Of a stretch of 64,000 bases of DNA, positions 25,966 to 36,500 are shown piece after piece. Below the pieces are notes generated by a model that had not been told where the DNA came from, searched no databases, and saw only the letters and a program-made list of their open reading frames with translations. The position numbers were made by a program, and so were the translations under genes. The stretch is from Collinsella aerofaciens. GTDB lineage: Bacteria; Actinomycetota; Coriobacteriia; Coriobacteriales; Coriobacteriaceae. The stretch covers positions 13,388 to 77,387 of the forward strand of contig NZ_JADNGN010000001.1 of the NCBI RefSeq assembly GCF_015553355.1, written 5' to 3'. Numbering within the stretch: the stretch's first letter is position 1; the number at the start of each line of letters is the position of its first letter.

Positions 25966-28900
25966 TTAGCGCCCGTCGCCGCCCAGCAGTGCCAGAACAT
26001 CTTCGCGGGTAAACAGCGCCGACGAGATGCCGTCGCCGCCGAGCACGCTGTTGACCAGGTCGCGCTTGGACTCCTGCATCTGCATAATGCGTTCCTCGAT
26101 CGTATCCTTGGCGATGAGCTTGTACACGGTCACGGTATGTTGCTGGCCAATACGATGCGCACGGTCGGTCGCTTGGTCCTGCGCCGCCACGTTCCACCAC
26201 GGGTCGTAGTGGATGACCACGTCGGCCGCCGTCAGGTTAAGGCCCACGCCGCCCGCCTTGAGCGAAATCAAAAAGACCGGAACCTCGCCCGCTTGGAACT
26301 GCGCGACCATCTTGGCGCGGCTCTCCTTAGACGAAGCGCCCGTGAGCTTAAGAAAGGCGATGTCCTCCTTGGCCAAGCGCTTACCGATGATATCGAGCAT
26401 ACCCGTAAACTGGCTGAACAACAGGATGCGATGCCCGCCGTCGAGCGCGCCGTGGACGAGCTCCATGCACGTATCGAGCTTGGCGCTTCCCGCCTTGTAG
26501 TCCGCGTAGTGCAGATGCGGATCGCAGCAGATCTGGCGCAGCTTGGTGAGCTCGGCGAGCACCTTGAGCTTGTCCTTCTTAAACTCCCCAGCCTCGCGGT
26601 GCTGCACCTGCTGGGCGATGCGGTCCTGGTTGGCCAGGTAGAGCTTGCGCTGCTCGCCGGTGAGTTGTGCCATGACCGTATCCTCGATCTTCTCGGGCAG
26701 GTCAGCCACCACGTCTTCCTTGACGCGGCGCAACACAAACGGCGACACGAGTGCCTGCAGGCGAGCGGCACTGTCACCCTCGGCATGCTCGACGGGACTT
26801 TCAAAGCGCTTGGCAAACGACTCACGCGTCCCCAGAAGGCCCGGCATTAAAAAGTCGAAGATGCTCCAAAGCTCGGACAGACGGTTTTCGATAGGCGTGC
26901 CCGTCAGGGCAAAGCGCACGCCGGCAGGCAGGCGCTTGGCGGCGTGCGCCACCTGGGTGAGCGGGTTTTTAATGTACTGGGCTTCATCCAGCACCACACG
27001 GGCAAAGTCCTGCTCGACGTACTCGTCGATATCGCGCCGCATAAGGTCATACGACGTTACAACCACGTTATGTTCGGCCACGCCGGCGATCTGCACGCGG
27101 CGTTGAGCCTTGGCGCCCACGATGGCGCACACATCGAGCGAAGGCGCAAAGCGCTCCAGCTCGGCGGTCCAGTTGTACACAAGCGACGCAGGACATACCA
27201 CGAGCGTGGGCTTAGTGTCCCCCGCCTCCACGCGCGCCAGGATATGTGCGATCATCTGCAGCGTTTTGCCCAGGCCCATATCGTCGGCCAAGATGCCGCC
27301 GAGGCCCAGGTGCTCGAGCGAACCGAGCCACTGGTAGCCGTCGACCTGATAGCCGCGCAGTGTGGCCTTGAGCGAGACCGGCACCGTAAAATCCATCTTG
27401 CCGAGCGTATCCAAGCGCTCGACGGTGCGGCGGAACGCGGCGTCGCGATCGGCCTCAAGCGCCGGCGTGCGCGCGAGCATGCTGTCGACAAACAGGGTAC
27501 TCGACGCGGGAAGCGACACGCCGTCGAGCAGGTCGGCAGCATCGACCCCCAGGTCCTCGGCAAGGCCAAACGCAGCACGGGCTCCCTCGTCCAGGCGAAT
27601 GATATCGCCCGACGTGAGACGCGCAAACGTCTGGTGGCGCTTGTAGGAGTCCAGATAGATGGCAAGGTCTGCCGCCGAAAGCCCACTTGCGCCCAGCTCA
27701 ACGTCGAGCAGGTTACTCTTGACGGTTGCACGCACCGAAAGCTTGGGCGCAGGGCGAACCGAGACCTGGCGCAAGCGGTCGCTGAGCATGACCTCGCCCA
27801 GCTCGGACAGGGCGGACAGGCCCTCGGTCAGCAAGTGGAACAGGCTCTCGTCATCGCGTTCCTCAAACGCCAGGCCGCCCTCGTAAAAGTCGAAATACAG
27901 GGCCGCCGTATCCATAACGCGAAACTCTGCTATCTCGTCGCGCGGCGGCACGCCCGGGCGCTGCTCTTCGAAGGGGCTGCCCGGAGCGCCCAGGCTAAAG
28001 AGATCTGCCGACCAGTCGCCATAGGAAACCGTAATCTTGCAGGTCACAAGCCCGTCATCGACACCGATTGCCATGGCAAAGCTCGGCTCGGGCGCCACGG
28101 TGTCGAGCACGGTGGGAGCGGTGAGGTCAGTATATTCGCGCAGCACGGGCAGTGCCATGCGGCAGAATTCGCCCACCTGCTCGGCGGCGATATGGACCGG
28201 CGTGCGACAGGGCAGCAGACGCGACAGAAACGGTGCGGCATGCTGGGCAAACGCTGCATCGGCGCGGCGCGCGCGGTGCGTGTCGACCAGATAGGCAACG
28301 TCGCCCGAGGCAAAGCAGTACATATCGGCGGGCAGGCGCAGGTCGTAGCTGCCACCGACCGCCGGCGCGATCTTGGCGGCAAGGAGCGGCGGTTGTTTTG
28401 CCGAGGCCTCGTCCTCCCCCACCGGCGGCAACTCAACCGCAACCTCGTAGGAACGATGCGTCGTCGTTCCCCGCGACCAGGCGGGCTCAAAGGAAATGGT
28501 CCGGCCACGCAGCAAGTCCAGCATGTATACGATGTCATGCTCGGACAGCGGCAGCTGGCGCTCGGCGACAAAGCCGCTGCGTGCAAAATCGTACGACGCC
28601 GAACGCGAACTTGTGATGTCGCTCAGATACACAACCGTTGCCACAACAAGGTCGAGTAGGCGCACCGAAACCTCGTTGAAGGCCTCGGGCGCATGGAGGA
28701 ATGTGAGCTTTTTGCCGTATGAGAACGTGCCGCCGCGCACGTAGGCGGCGGCCATGCCGTCGATGTCCTTGACCACGTAGGACACCGAGCCGCAGCGGAT
28801 GCGAAGCTCGAGCGCCCAGCTAAAGCGGTCGGCAAACAGCGGATTGTAGTACGGCACCAGCGAGGGCTCCAATACCGCCTTGGGGGCATCAGGGTCGACA

Positions 28901-29430
28901 GTGCCGGCGAGCTTGCGGCGCATACCCGCCAACTCATCCATGCGCGCGTCCGAAAGATCGGAGAGCGCCTTCATGAGGCTCGGGCTCGTGGGAACTGGTG
29001 CCGGGAAGGGAAAGTTAGGGTTGACCGCCGGTGCGGCGAACGCAGGACGCACGGCTTGCTTGGGCGCCGCCGTAAACGTGCGGACCGGTGTGCGCAGGCC
29101 CTCGACGGGCTCAATGCCGCTTGCGTCCAGATACGCAAGCGCCGTGGCGATGGCGTGCTTGCACATGCCGGGGTAGCGATAGGCAGCGGGGCAATCGCAG
29201 TCGTAGTCGATCACCTCGTGCTCGTCCATGTCGAGCGCCACGTGCGTCTTGTACAGGTCGCCGCGCGAGCCGCGCACTGCACCCTCAACCGTCACGTTTT
29301 TGGAGAAGCGCGAGCCGCTGTCCTCAATCGACAGCACGGCGCCGTTGAGCATGAGCGAACGCCCCTTCATAAAGGTGCCGCTCAGCGCCGCCTCTTTCCG
29401 GAGCGTCTGCACAAACGTCCCCTGCGCCAT
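25966..29430 (-). CDS. SNF2-family helicase with N-terminal SWIM zinc finger
   Basis: 1154 residues from ATG 29430 (GGAGG four bases upstream); a TTG 12 bases earlier overlaps that site. A SWIM motif sits at ~60-80 (DCDCPAAYRYPGMCKHAIATAL). The SNF2 core in the C-terminal half has Walker A ADDMGLGKTLQ (~713), DEAQ in VLDEAQYIKN (~815), LTGTPIENRLSELWSIFDFL, and helicase motifs LFSQFTGML and ATDRAHRIGQ. The large middle region is unassigned. Such proteins are ATP-dependent nucleic-acid translocases, typical of Actinobacteria and Firmicutes; the specific role is not known. Confidence 0.9.
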   Translation of the reverse strand: MAQGTFVQTLRKEAALSGTFMKGRSLMLNGAVLSIEDSGSRFSKNVTVEGAVRGSRGDLYKTHVALDMDEHEVIDYDCDCPAAYRYPGMCKHAIATALAYLDASGIEPVEGLRTPVRTFTAAPKQAVRPAFAAPAVNPNFPFPAPVPTSPSLMKALSDLSDARMDELAGMRRKLAGTVDPDAPKAVLEPSLVPYYNPLFADRFSWALELRIRCGSVSYVVKDIDGMAAAYVRGGTFSYGKKLTFLHAPEAFNEVSVRLLDLVVATVVYLSDITSSRSASYDFARSGFVAERQLPLSEHDIVYMLDLLRGRTISFEPAWSRGTTTHRSYEVAVELPPVGEDEASAKQPPLLAAKIAPAVGGSYDLRLPADMYCFASGDVAYLVDTHRARRADAAFAQHAAPFLSRLLPCRTPVHIAAEQVGEFCRMALPVLREYTDLTAPTVLDTVAPEPSFAMAIGVDDGLVTCKITVSYGDWSADLFSLGAPGSPFEEQRPGVPPRDEIAEFRVMDTAALYFDFYEGGLAFEERDDESLFHLLTEGLSALSELGEVMLSDRLRQVSVRPAPKLSVRATVKSNLLDVELGASGLSAADLAIYLDSYKRHQTFARLTSGDIIRLDEGARAAFGLAEDLGVDAADLLDGVSLPASSTLFVDSMLARTPALEADRDAAFRRTVERLDTLGKMDFTVPVSLKATLRGYQVDGYQWLGSLEHLGLGGILADDMGLGKTLQMIAHILARVEAGDTKPTLVVCPASLVYNWTAELERFAPSLDVCAIVGAKAQRRVQIAGVAEHNVVVTSYDLMRRDIDEYVEQDFARVVLDEAQYIKNPLTQVAHAAKRLPAGVRFALTGTPIENRLSELWSIFDFLMPGLLGTRESFAKRFESPVEHAEGDSAARLQALVSPFVLRRVKEDVVADLPEKIEDTVMAQLTGEQRKLYLANQDRIAQQVQHREAGEFKKDKLKVLAELTKLRQICCDPHLHYADYKAGSAKLDTCMELVHGALDGGHRILLFSQFTGMLDIIGKRLAKEDIAFLKLTGASSKESRAKMVAQFQAGEVPVFLISLKAGGVGLNLTAADVVIHYDPWWNVAAQDQATDRAHRIGQQHTVTVYKLIAKDTIEERIMQMQESKRDLVNSVLGGDGISSALFTREDVLALLGGDGR

Positions 29431-29450
29431 CACTTCCTCCAATCCACACA

Positions 29451-29580
29451 GGGTAGCTAATTTTGGGACGGGGCTATTTTAGCTACCCCTCATATGTCGG
29501 TTGAGATGCATTCCGACCCCGACTCATTCGCCGTCAGTCAAAGGGTAGCTAAAATAGCCCCGTCCCAAATTAGCTACCCC
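29451..29580. repeat. Paired palindromic repeats between dnaE and the SNF2 gene
   Basis: 29451-29489 and 29543-29580 are inverted copies with a one-base length difference. Each copy is itself nearly palindromic, opening GGGTAGCTAA and closing TTAGCTACCCC around GGGACGGGGCTATTTT. They can fold as one long cruciform or two small hairpins. The core AGCCCCGTCCCAAA recurs at 49632-49645. The site directly follows the dnaE stop and may aid termination. Confidence 0.8.
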
Positions 29581-29592
29581 GGCAAAATCATT

Positions 29593-32500
29593 TTAGATAA
29601 CCGTCACTCTGCCCTGGTTACCCACGATGGCCTTGGCCTCGGCCAGCAGCGGAATCGAGCGCGCGTTGACCTTGGCAGGCACCTCGGCGCGCAGCACGCG
29701 CCCGTCCACCTGCTCGATAAAGATCTCCACGCGGTCGCCGCCCGGGTTAGTGGTGAGCACCGTGGCCAGGCGCGCCATATTGCCCTGGCTAAAGCGGCTG
29801 TTGGGCACCATGACCTCAAACACCTTAGGCTTGTTGTTCTCCTCGTTGAGCTCCAGCGGCACGATCTCCTGCGCGATGATCTGGTCGCCGCGGTCCGAGC
29901 GCTCGAGCTTGCCTTTGATGCGCACAAAGGCGTCGGACAGCTGCGCGCCGGTCTCGGGATCGACCTCGCCGTACAGATACCCCTCGGCCTCTTTATAGGT
30001 CTTGGGGAACACGACGACGGTGGCCTCGCCTTCCATGTCCTCGAGCTGCACGATGCCCATGGGGTCGCCGTTTTTGGTCACGCGCTTGGACACGCTCGAG
30101 ACCATGCCGGCCCACCACAGCGCCTTGCCCTCGGGAATCTCCTGGTTGATGGTGCCGCCCGTAGGATTCTGAACTTCGTAGCCGGTGTCGATCTGCGAGA
30201 ACGAAAAGTCGCGCGCTTTGCTGAGCGCATACTCAAACGGGCGCAGCGGATGGTCCGAGACATAGATGCCCAGAACCTCCTTCTCCTGGCTCAGCTTGAG
30301 GTGGCGGTCCCATTCCTGGCCGTCCGGATCGGGCACGCTGACCTCGAAACCCGAGCCCTCAACATCACCAAACATGTCGAAGAACGAAGTCTGGCCGCTC
30401 GCGCGGTCCTTCTGGCGCTTTATCGCGGCGTCGATGATGTTCTCGGGGTTGTTCTTGTCCACAAAGTGCATCATCTGGCGGCGCGGATAGCCCGTGGAGT
30501 CGAAGGCACCTGCCTTGATCAGCGATTCGATCACGCGGCGGTTGGCCTGGCTCGAGTCCACGCGCTCAACAAAGTCGTGCAGCGTCTTAAACGGACCGCC
30601 TGCCTCGCGCTCAGCGATAATCGCCTGCGCCACGCCGGTGCCCACGCCTCGAATACCGGCCAGACCAAAGCGCACGCCCTCCTTGGTAGCCGTGAACTCG
30701 GTGCCGGACTCGTTGACATCTGGCGACAGCACGGGGATGCCGTCGTGACGGCACGCCGAGACGTAGTGCACGATCTTGTCGGTCTTGCCCGTGTAGGACG
30801 TCAGAACGGCCGCCATGTACTCGTGTGGATAGTGCGCCTTGAGCCACGCCGTCTGCATAACCAGGATGGCGTAGCCGGCGGAGTGCGACTTGTTGAAGGC
30901 GTAAGATGCGAACTCGAGAACATCGTCCCAAATCTTCTGGGCGACCTCGCGCGTGTAGTTGTTCTTGATAGCGCCGTTCATCCAGTGGTCGTAGGTGGTC
31001 TCGTCCGAGCCATCCTCCCAGTGGAGCACCGTCGAGGTGAGCAGCTTGATCTTCTTCTTAGCCACGGGCTTACGGATACGCGAGTCCGATTCGCCCTTGG
31101 AGAAGCCGCACATCTCGACGGAGATGAGCATAACCTGCTCCTGGTAGACCATGGTGCCGTAGGTTTCACCCAGGATGTCGTCCAGACGGTCGTCGTAGGA
31201 GACGGCCGGCTCCTTGCCGTTCATACGGTTGATGTAGGACGAAACCATGCCGGCGCCCAGCGGGCCCGGGCGGTACAGGGCGATCAATGCCACGACGTGC
31301 TTGTACTCGGTGGGCTTCATGTTCTTGATCGTGGCCGTCATGCCGGCGGACTCGACCTGGAAGACGCCGGCAGTGTGGCCGGAGCCCATGAGCTTAAAGA
31401 TCTCGGGATCGTCAAAGGGAATCTCTTCCTCTTTGATGTCGATGCCGAAGTTCTTCTTGATGTTTGCTTTGGCCTTGGAGATAACCGTCAGCGTACGCAG
31501 GCCCAGGAAGTCCATCTTGAGCAGGCCCATGTCGGCAACGGTATGGCCCTCGTACTGGGTAATCTCGACGCCGCCCTTAGTATCGAGCTTGGTGGGCACG
31601 TGCTCGTTGACGGGGTCGCGGCAGATCAGAACGGCGCACGCGTGCACACCCTCGCCACGGGTGAGGCCCTCAATCGAGAGCGCCGTGTCGATGATGCGGC
31701 GAGCGTCGTCGTCCTTTTTATAGGCCTCGGCAAAATCGGGGTTAAACAGATCTTCTTTGCCGGGTTGTTTGTCGAGCACCTGCTTGAGCTTGACCTTGGG
31801 GTCGCTCGAGACCATCTTGGACAGGCGCTGGCCCATGTAGACCGGGTAGTCCAGGACGCGCGCGGCATCATTGATGGCCTGCTTGGCCTTGATGGTCGAG
31901 TAGGTGATGACGTGGGTGACCTTCTCGGGGCCGTAGAGCTGGCGAACGTGCTCCACGACCTCGAGGCGCCGCTCATCGTCGAAGTCCATATCGATATCGG
32001 GCATCTCAGTACGCTGCGGGGAGAGGAACCTCTCAAACATCAGGCCGTTCTCGAGCGGGTCGAACGCGGTGATGTTCATGGCGTAGGCGACGATAGCGCC
32101 GGCGGCAGAACCACGGCCGGGGCCGACGCCGATGCCGTTGTCCTTGGCCCATTGCACGTACTCGGCAACGATGAGGAAGTAGGCGGCAAAGCCCTTGTCG
32201 CAGATGACCTTGTATTCGTACTCAAAGCGCTCTTTGATGTTGACTCCGCCGATCTCGCGCGTGGCCCAGTCGTCACCGTAGTGCTGGCGCAGGCCCTTCT
32301 CGCACTCGCGGCGGAACTGGCTCTCGTGCGTCTCGCCGGGATCGAGCAACGGGAAGCGCGGCAGGATGATGGAGTCCCAGTCGAGCTCCACGTAGCACTT
32401 GTCGGCAATCTCGAGCGTGTTGTCGCAGGCCTCGGGGCAATACGGGAACATCGCCCGCATCTCCTCCTCGGTCTTCATGTAAAACTCCGAGCCGGTCATG

Positions 32501-33396
32501 CGCATGCGGTTGGGGTCGTCGACTTTGGCGTTCATGCCGATGCACATGATGACGTCCTGCACGGGCGCGTCCTCGCGGCGCAGGTAGTGGAAGTCGTTGG
32601 TCGCGATGACCTTGACGCCCACCTGTTTGGCGATGTCGATGAGCGTGCGGTCCATCTGCTCGTCGGTCAGACCGTTGTCGGTGGTGATGCCGTGTTCCTG
32701 GATCTCGATGTAGAAGTCGCCGGGGTCGAAGGTGTCGCGGAAGGTCTCGGCCCACTTGATGGCGCCTTCCATGTCACCGCGGTCGATGTATTTGGGGATG
32801 ATGCCGGCGATACAGGCGCTGGTGCAGATCATGCCCTTGGCGTGGCGGCGCAGGTTGTCGAGCGTCACACGGGGCTTGTAGTAAAAGCCCTGTACGGCGG
32901 CCTCGGAGACCGTCTGCATCAGGTTGACGTAGCCCTCCTGGTCCTTGGCCAGAAGGATCATGTGGTAGAGCTCGGGCTTGTGGTCGCGGGCGAGCGTCTC
33001 GTCCGGCGTAAAGTAGACCTCGCAGCCAAAGATGGGTTTGATGACCAGGGGCGGCTTGAGCTCGTCGATGTTGCCCTTCTCGTCCCACATGGCCATGTCC
33101 TTCACATACTGGGCATGCTCGCGCGGGTTTTCCTCGGGATCGGGCTCCACCAGCTCGTCGCGGCGGTCCTTTTCCAAGAAGGCCTTGTCGTGGCTCCAGG
33201 TTTTGTACTCGGGCGTGTTGTGATTGACGGCGTCGCAGGCCAGCGCCAGGTCGGGCACGCCGTACATGTAGCCGTGATCGGTAATGGCGACGGCGGGCAT
33301 GCCCAGCTCTACGGCGCGGTTGACCATATCCTGGATACGGGTTGCGCCGTCGAGCATGGAGAAAACAGTGTGATTGTGCAGATGGACGAATGCCAT
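29593..33396 (-). CDS. dnaE: DNA polymerase III subunit alpha
   Basis: 1267 residues, DnaE-type length. The PHP domain starts FVHLHNHTVFSMLDGATR with metal-binding His/Asp residues. The catalytic palm shows GRGSAAGAIVAYAMNIT and TEMPDIDMDFDDERR with paired Asp residues. Finger and helix-hairpin-helix elements follow, and an OB fold lies near the C-terminus (GMVSSVSKRVTKNGDPMGIVQLED). The replicative polymerase acts with beta clamp and clamp loader. ATG 33396 has GGAG eight bases upstream. Confidence 0.97.
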   Translation of the reverse strand: MAFVHLHNHTVFSMLDGATRIQDMVNRAVELGMPAVAITDHGYMYGVPDLALACDAVNHNTPEYKTWSHDKAFLEKDRRDELVEPDPEENPREHAQYVKDMAMWDEKGNIDELKPPLVIKPIFGCEVYFTPDETLARDHKPELYHMILLAKDQEGYVNLMQTVSEAAVQGFYYKPRVTLDNLRRHAKGMICTSACIAGIIPKYIDRGDMEGAIKWAETFRDTFDPGDFYIEIQEHGITTDNGLTDEQMDRTLIDIAKQVGVKVIATNDFHYLRREDAPVQDVIMCIGMNAKVDDPNRMRMTGSEFYMKTEEEMRAMFPYCPEACDNTLEIADKCYVELDWDSIILPRFPLLDPGETHESQFRRECEKGLRQHYGDDWATREIGGVNIKERFEYEYKVICDKGFAAYFLIVAEYVQWAKDNGIGVGPGRGSAAGAIVAYAMNITAFDPLENGLMFERFLSPQRTEMPDIDMDFDDERRLEVVEHVRQLYGPEKVTHVITYSTIKAKQAINDAARVLDYPVYMGQRLSKMVSSDPKVKLKQVLDKQPGKEDLFNPDFAEAYKKDDDARRIIDTALSIEGLTRGEGVHACAVLICRDPVNEHVPTKLDTKGGVEITQYEGHTVADMGLLKMDFLGLRTLTVISKAKANIKKNFGIDIKEEEIPFDDPEIFKLMGSGHTAGVFQVESAGMTATIKNMKPTEYKHVVALIALYRPGPLGAGMVSSYINRMNGKEPAVSYDDRLDDILGETYGTMVYQEQVMLISVEMCGFSKGESDSRIRKPVAKKKIKLLTSTVLHWEDGSDETTYDHWMNGAIKNNYTREVAQKIWDDVLEFASYAFNKSHSAGYAILVMQTAWLKAHYPHEYMAAVLTSYTGKTDKIVHYVSACRHDGIPVLSPDVNESGTEFTATKEGVRFGLAGIRGVGTGVAQAIIAEREAGGPFKTLHDFVERVDSSQANRRVIESLIKAGAFDSTGYPRRQMMHFVDKNNPENIIDAAIKRQKDRASGQTSFFDMFGDVEGSGFEVSVPDPDGQEWDRHLKLSQEKEVLGIYVSDHPLRPFEYALSKARDFSFSQIDTGYEVQNPTGGTINQEIPEGKALWWAGMVSSVSKRVTKNGDPMGIVQLEDMEGEATVVVFPKTYKEAEGYLYGEVDPETGAQLSDAFVRIKGKLERSDRGDQIIAQEIVPLELNEENNKPKVFEVMVPNSRFSQGNMARLATVLTTNPGGDRVEIFIEQVDGRVLRAEVPAKVNARSIPLLAEAKAIVGNQGRVTVI

Positions 33397-33497
33397 GTGA
33401 TGAGCTCCGATGCGGGTTCGTGTTCTGACTGAACGATTTTACCCCACGGCACGGACAGCACCCGAACCTAGCCAAACCCACACGGCTCCCCTTGCAG

Positions 33498-33560
33498 TTG
33501 CGGTGAAATAGTTCCCGCTTGGGCCACCTGGGCCGCAATACAGGAACTATTCCACCGCAA
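33498..33560. repeat. Long-stem hairpin after addA
   Basis: An 18-base arm (33498-33515, TTGCGGTGAAATAGTTCC) pairs with 33543-33560 with one mismatch around a ~27-base loop. It lies 13-75 bases beyond the addA stop and may serve as a 3'-end structure; it is unlike classic short terminators. Confidence 0.7.
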
Positions 33561-33572
33561 GTTATCTGAGGA

Positions 33573-36500
33573 CTAGAGATTGTAGATGACTACTTGGGGC
33601 TCGGCGGGTTCGACGAAGATGGCTGGATTCGCCTGTTCCACGCGGACGAACTTGACGGTCACGGCCTCAAAGCCCGCCTTGTGCAGAACATCAGCGTAGA
33701 CGCGCGCCTGCAGGGCGTGCTTCTCCTGCAGCTGTTCCGGCGTCTCGTCCGGTGTACCGCCCGTCTTGTAGTCGATGACCAGCGCGCGTGACGAATCCGC
33801 CGGGTTCGTCGCCAAAGCGTCGATGGCGCCTTCGGCATATACACCGTAGCGGGCGATGTCCTCGTCCTCGCAGCCCAGCGAAAAGAACGGCACCTCGGCG
33901 CGAACGCACGGCCACGCGAGCAGGTCGGCACGAACAGCCGACTTGAGCCAGCGGTCCAGGGCAACGTCGAAGCGTTCGCGCTGCTCCGGCGTCAGACGCC
34001 ACAGGCGCGCCAGCGCATCGGCACGCGCGGCGGGCAGCGCATCGGCACCCATCTCGATAAGCCACTGGCAGGCAGCGTGGAAGGCCGAGCCCAGCGCCGT
34101 GGGATTGCCGGTAGGCTCAACGGCGGCCACGTCTGCATCCGTCATCTCGGAACCATCCGACTCCGCATCATCGCCGGACTCGTCCATGGGAACACGAGCC
34201 TCGGCGGCACGGTCCTCGGACTCGGCATGCAGCGCCGCGGCAATTGACGAGTAGCTGTACGAGTCGCGCATCGGATACGGACAGATGCCCATGCGCACGC
34301 CCACCGCCTGGGGATACACAAGCTCAAACGCATCGGGCTCGGGGTCGGCAGGGCCGGGAACAGCGGCGCGGGCATCTGCACCGGCGCCCTCCGGCTCCGC
34401 ATCGCCGCGGACAAGCCTACCCTCGGCATCCAGTGAAGCGTTGGCCTCAAACGCCTGCTCGCCAAAGGTAAAGTTCGCCAGCGTGATGAGCTCGTAGTCG
34501 CCCGGCTGGGAGTTGTCGAACACCAGGCGGTCGGCATCGAGCTGCGGCATGTCCAGAGCGTCGGTCGGCAAAATACGGCGCAGCACGTCATAGGTCAGAT
34601 CGGTCTCGACATCGAAGGTCGGCGCCGTCACCTTGCCACGGCTCACGCCGGCATCCATCGCCAAGATCACCAGCTCGCGCGCACGCGTCATGGCAACATA
34701 GAGCAAGCGGGCCCGCTCCTCGAGCGAAAGCTGCAGGTCGTCGTTGCGCAGGCGAACGAATGCCTCGGCGGGAGAACCCGTCGCGCAGACATCCTCCATG
34801 AGCTCCGGCGGCAGCCACAGCGACGTGCCCTTGCCCTTAAACGCATGCTCAAACTGCTTTTTGACGTCATCGCCCTTCACAAAGGTTCCGTCGGCGAGCT
34901 TAACGCCGTCGAAGCGTGCCGGCAGCGCCACGACCTGCGCTCCGCCCTCGACGCGACCCATCTGTGCCGCACCCGAGGACTTACGCACGCCAAAGCACTC
35001 GGCGACCGCCACGACCGGATATTCCAGGCCCTTGGAGGCGTGCACCGTCATGATGCGCACCGCGCCGTCGCCCTCCTCGTTGAGGGCACCCGGGGCTTCC
35101 TTGCCCGCCAGGAAGCGATCGAAGGCAAGCGCAATGGAGCGCGGCGAGTTGCCGAACTCGGCCTCCGCCTCGGCCACGGCATCGAGCGCCTTGAGCACGT
35201 TGGCGGCAATGGCCTTGCCCTCGGGACCACGCTGCGCCAGACGCACGAACCAGCCGGAGGCGTTGACCACGTCGCGCGCGATGGCGGCGAACGAATCGCG
35301 ACCCACACGACGAAGCGCATAGCGCAACACCTCGCGGGCGCGCGTCACGAGCGGCAGGTCTTGCAGGCCCGGCACATCGGAATCGCTCATAATGCCCGCA
35401 TCGATGTTGCGGCGCGAGGTCTCCCCCGTCTCGCTATCGAGCTTGGTCGCCAGCGCCAAAAACTCCTGGGCGCCGAGCGCAAACATCGGCGAGGCGAGCA
35501 GCGGCATAAGGCCCTGCGCCGTATCGGCCGGGTTGGTGAGCGCGCAGACTAGAGCGCGCACCGTCTGCACCTCGGCAGCCTGCGCAAAGACCGAGCCGCC
35601 CGCGATGACGCAGTCGAGCCCCTGGTCGCGGAAGGCCTGTGCGTAGACGTCTGCGTTGGTCATGCGGCCCAGCAGCAGCACCATGCCGCCCTGAGGCTGG
35701 CCGGCATCGGCAAGCGCGCGGAATCGCTCAGCGATCGCACGGGCCTTGGCCTGTGTGCGTTCCTGCGTACTGCCGCCGGCAACAAAGAGGGCCTGGCGAC
35801 GCGAGGCATCTGCCACCAGCGTGTCCTTGCGGCCGTCGCTCGCCTCAAGGTCCAAAAAGCCCTGCATCAGGCCGCCGTCGTCGCCGTCGAAGACGCGGGC
35901 CACATAGCGCAGCACCTCGTCGTGGCTGCGGAAGTTGCGCACGAGTTTGACGAGCTCACCGGCGGGAACATCGGCAGCAGTGCCAGCGACGTCCGCTGCC
36001 TCGGCCGACCCCGAGGCGCCCACCTTGCGCTCCTGGCGACGGAACACCTCGACCTCGGCGCCGCGGAAGCGATAGATCGACTGCTGTGCATCGCCCACGG
36101 TGCACAGCGCGCGCTCCCCCGCACCCGTCAGGTAACGGATCAGATCGACCTGCATCTGGTCGGTATCCTGGAACTCGTCGATCATGACCATCTTAAAGCG
36201 GTCCTCGTACGCAGCACGAATGGCAGGGTAATCGCGCAGAGCCTCGTAAGCCATGCGCAGCAGGTCGTTGTTGTCGAGGGCAGACTGGCCGGCCTTCAGC
36301 GCGCGGTACTCGGCCTCCACGGAACGGGCCAGGCCCACCAGCGCATCGAGCGCCGGGCCACCGCAGGCAAGCACGATATTGATAAATGCATCGGCGGCCT
36401 CGGCCTTGAGCAGCTCGACCTGCTCCTTGGGGAACGCCTTGCTCGCGCGCGGCATGGCGCACGACATCATGAGTCGCGCCGCATCGGCCATGGTCTTGCC

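Noticed and set aside
29494-33432. 1312-codon open frame opposite dnaE
   Set aside because: The minus strand encodes a clear DnaE; the plus frame is rich in His, Val, Asp and Leu from antisense GC-rich codons and has no family signature.
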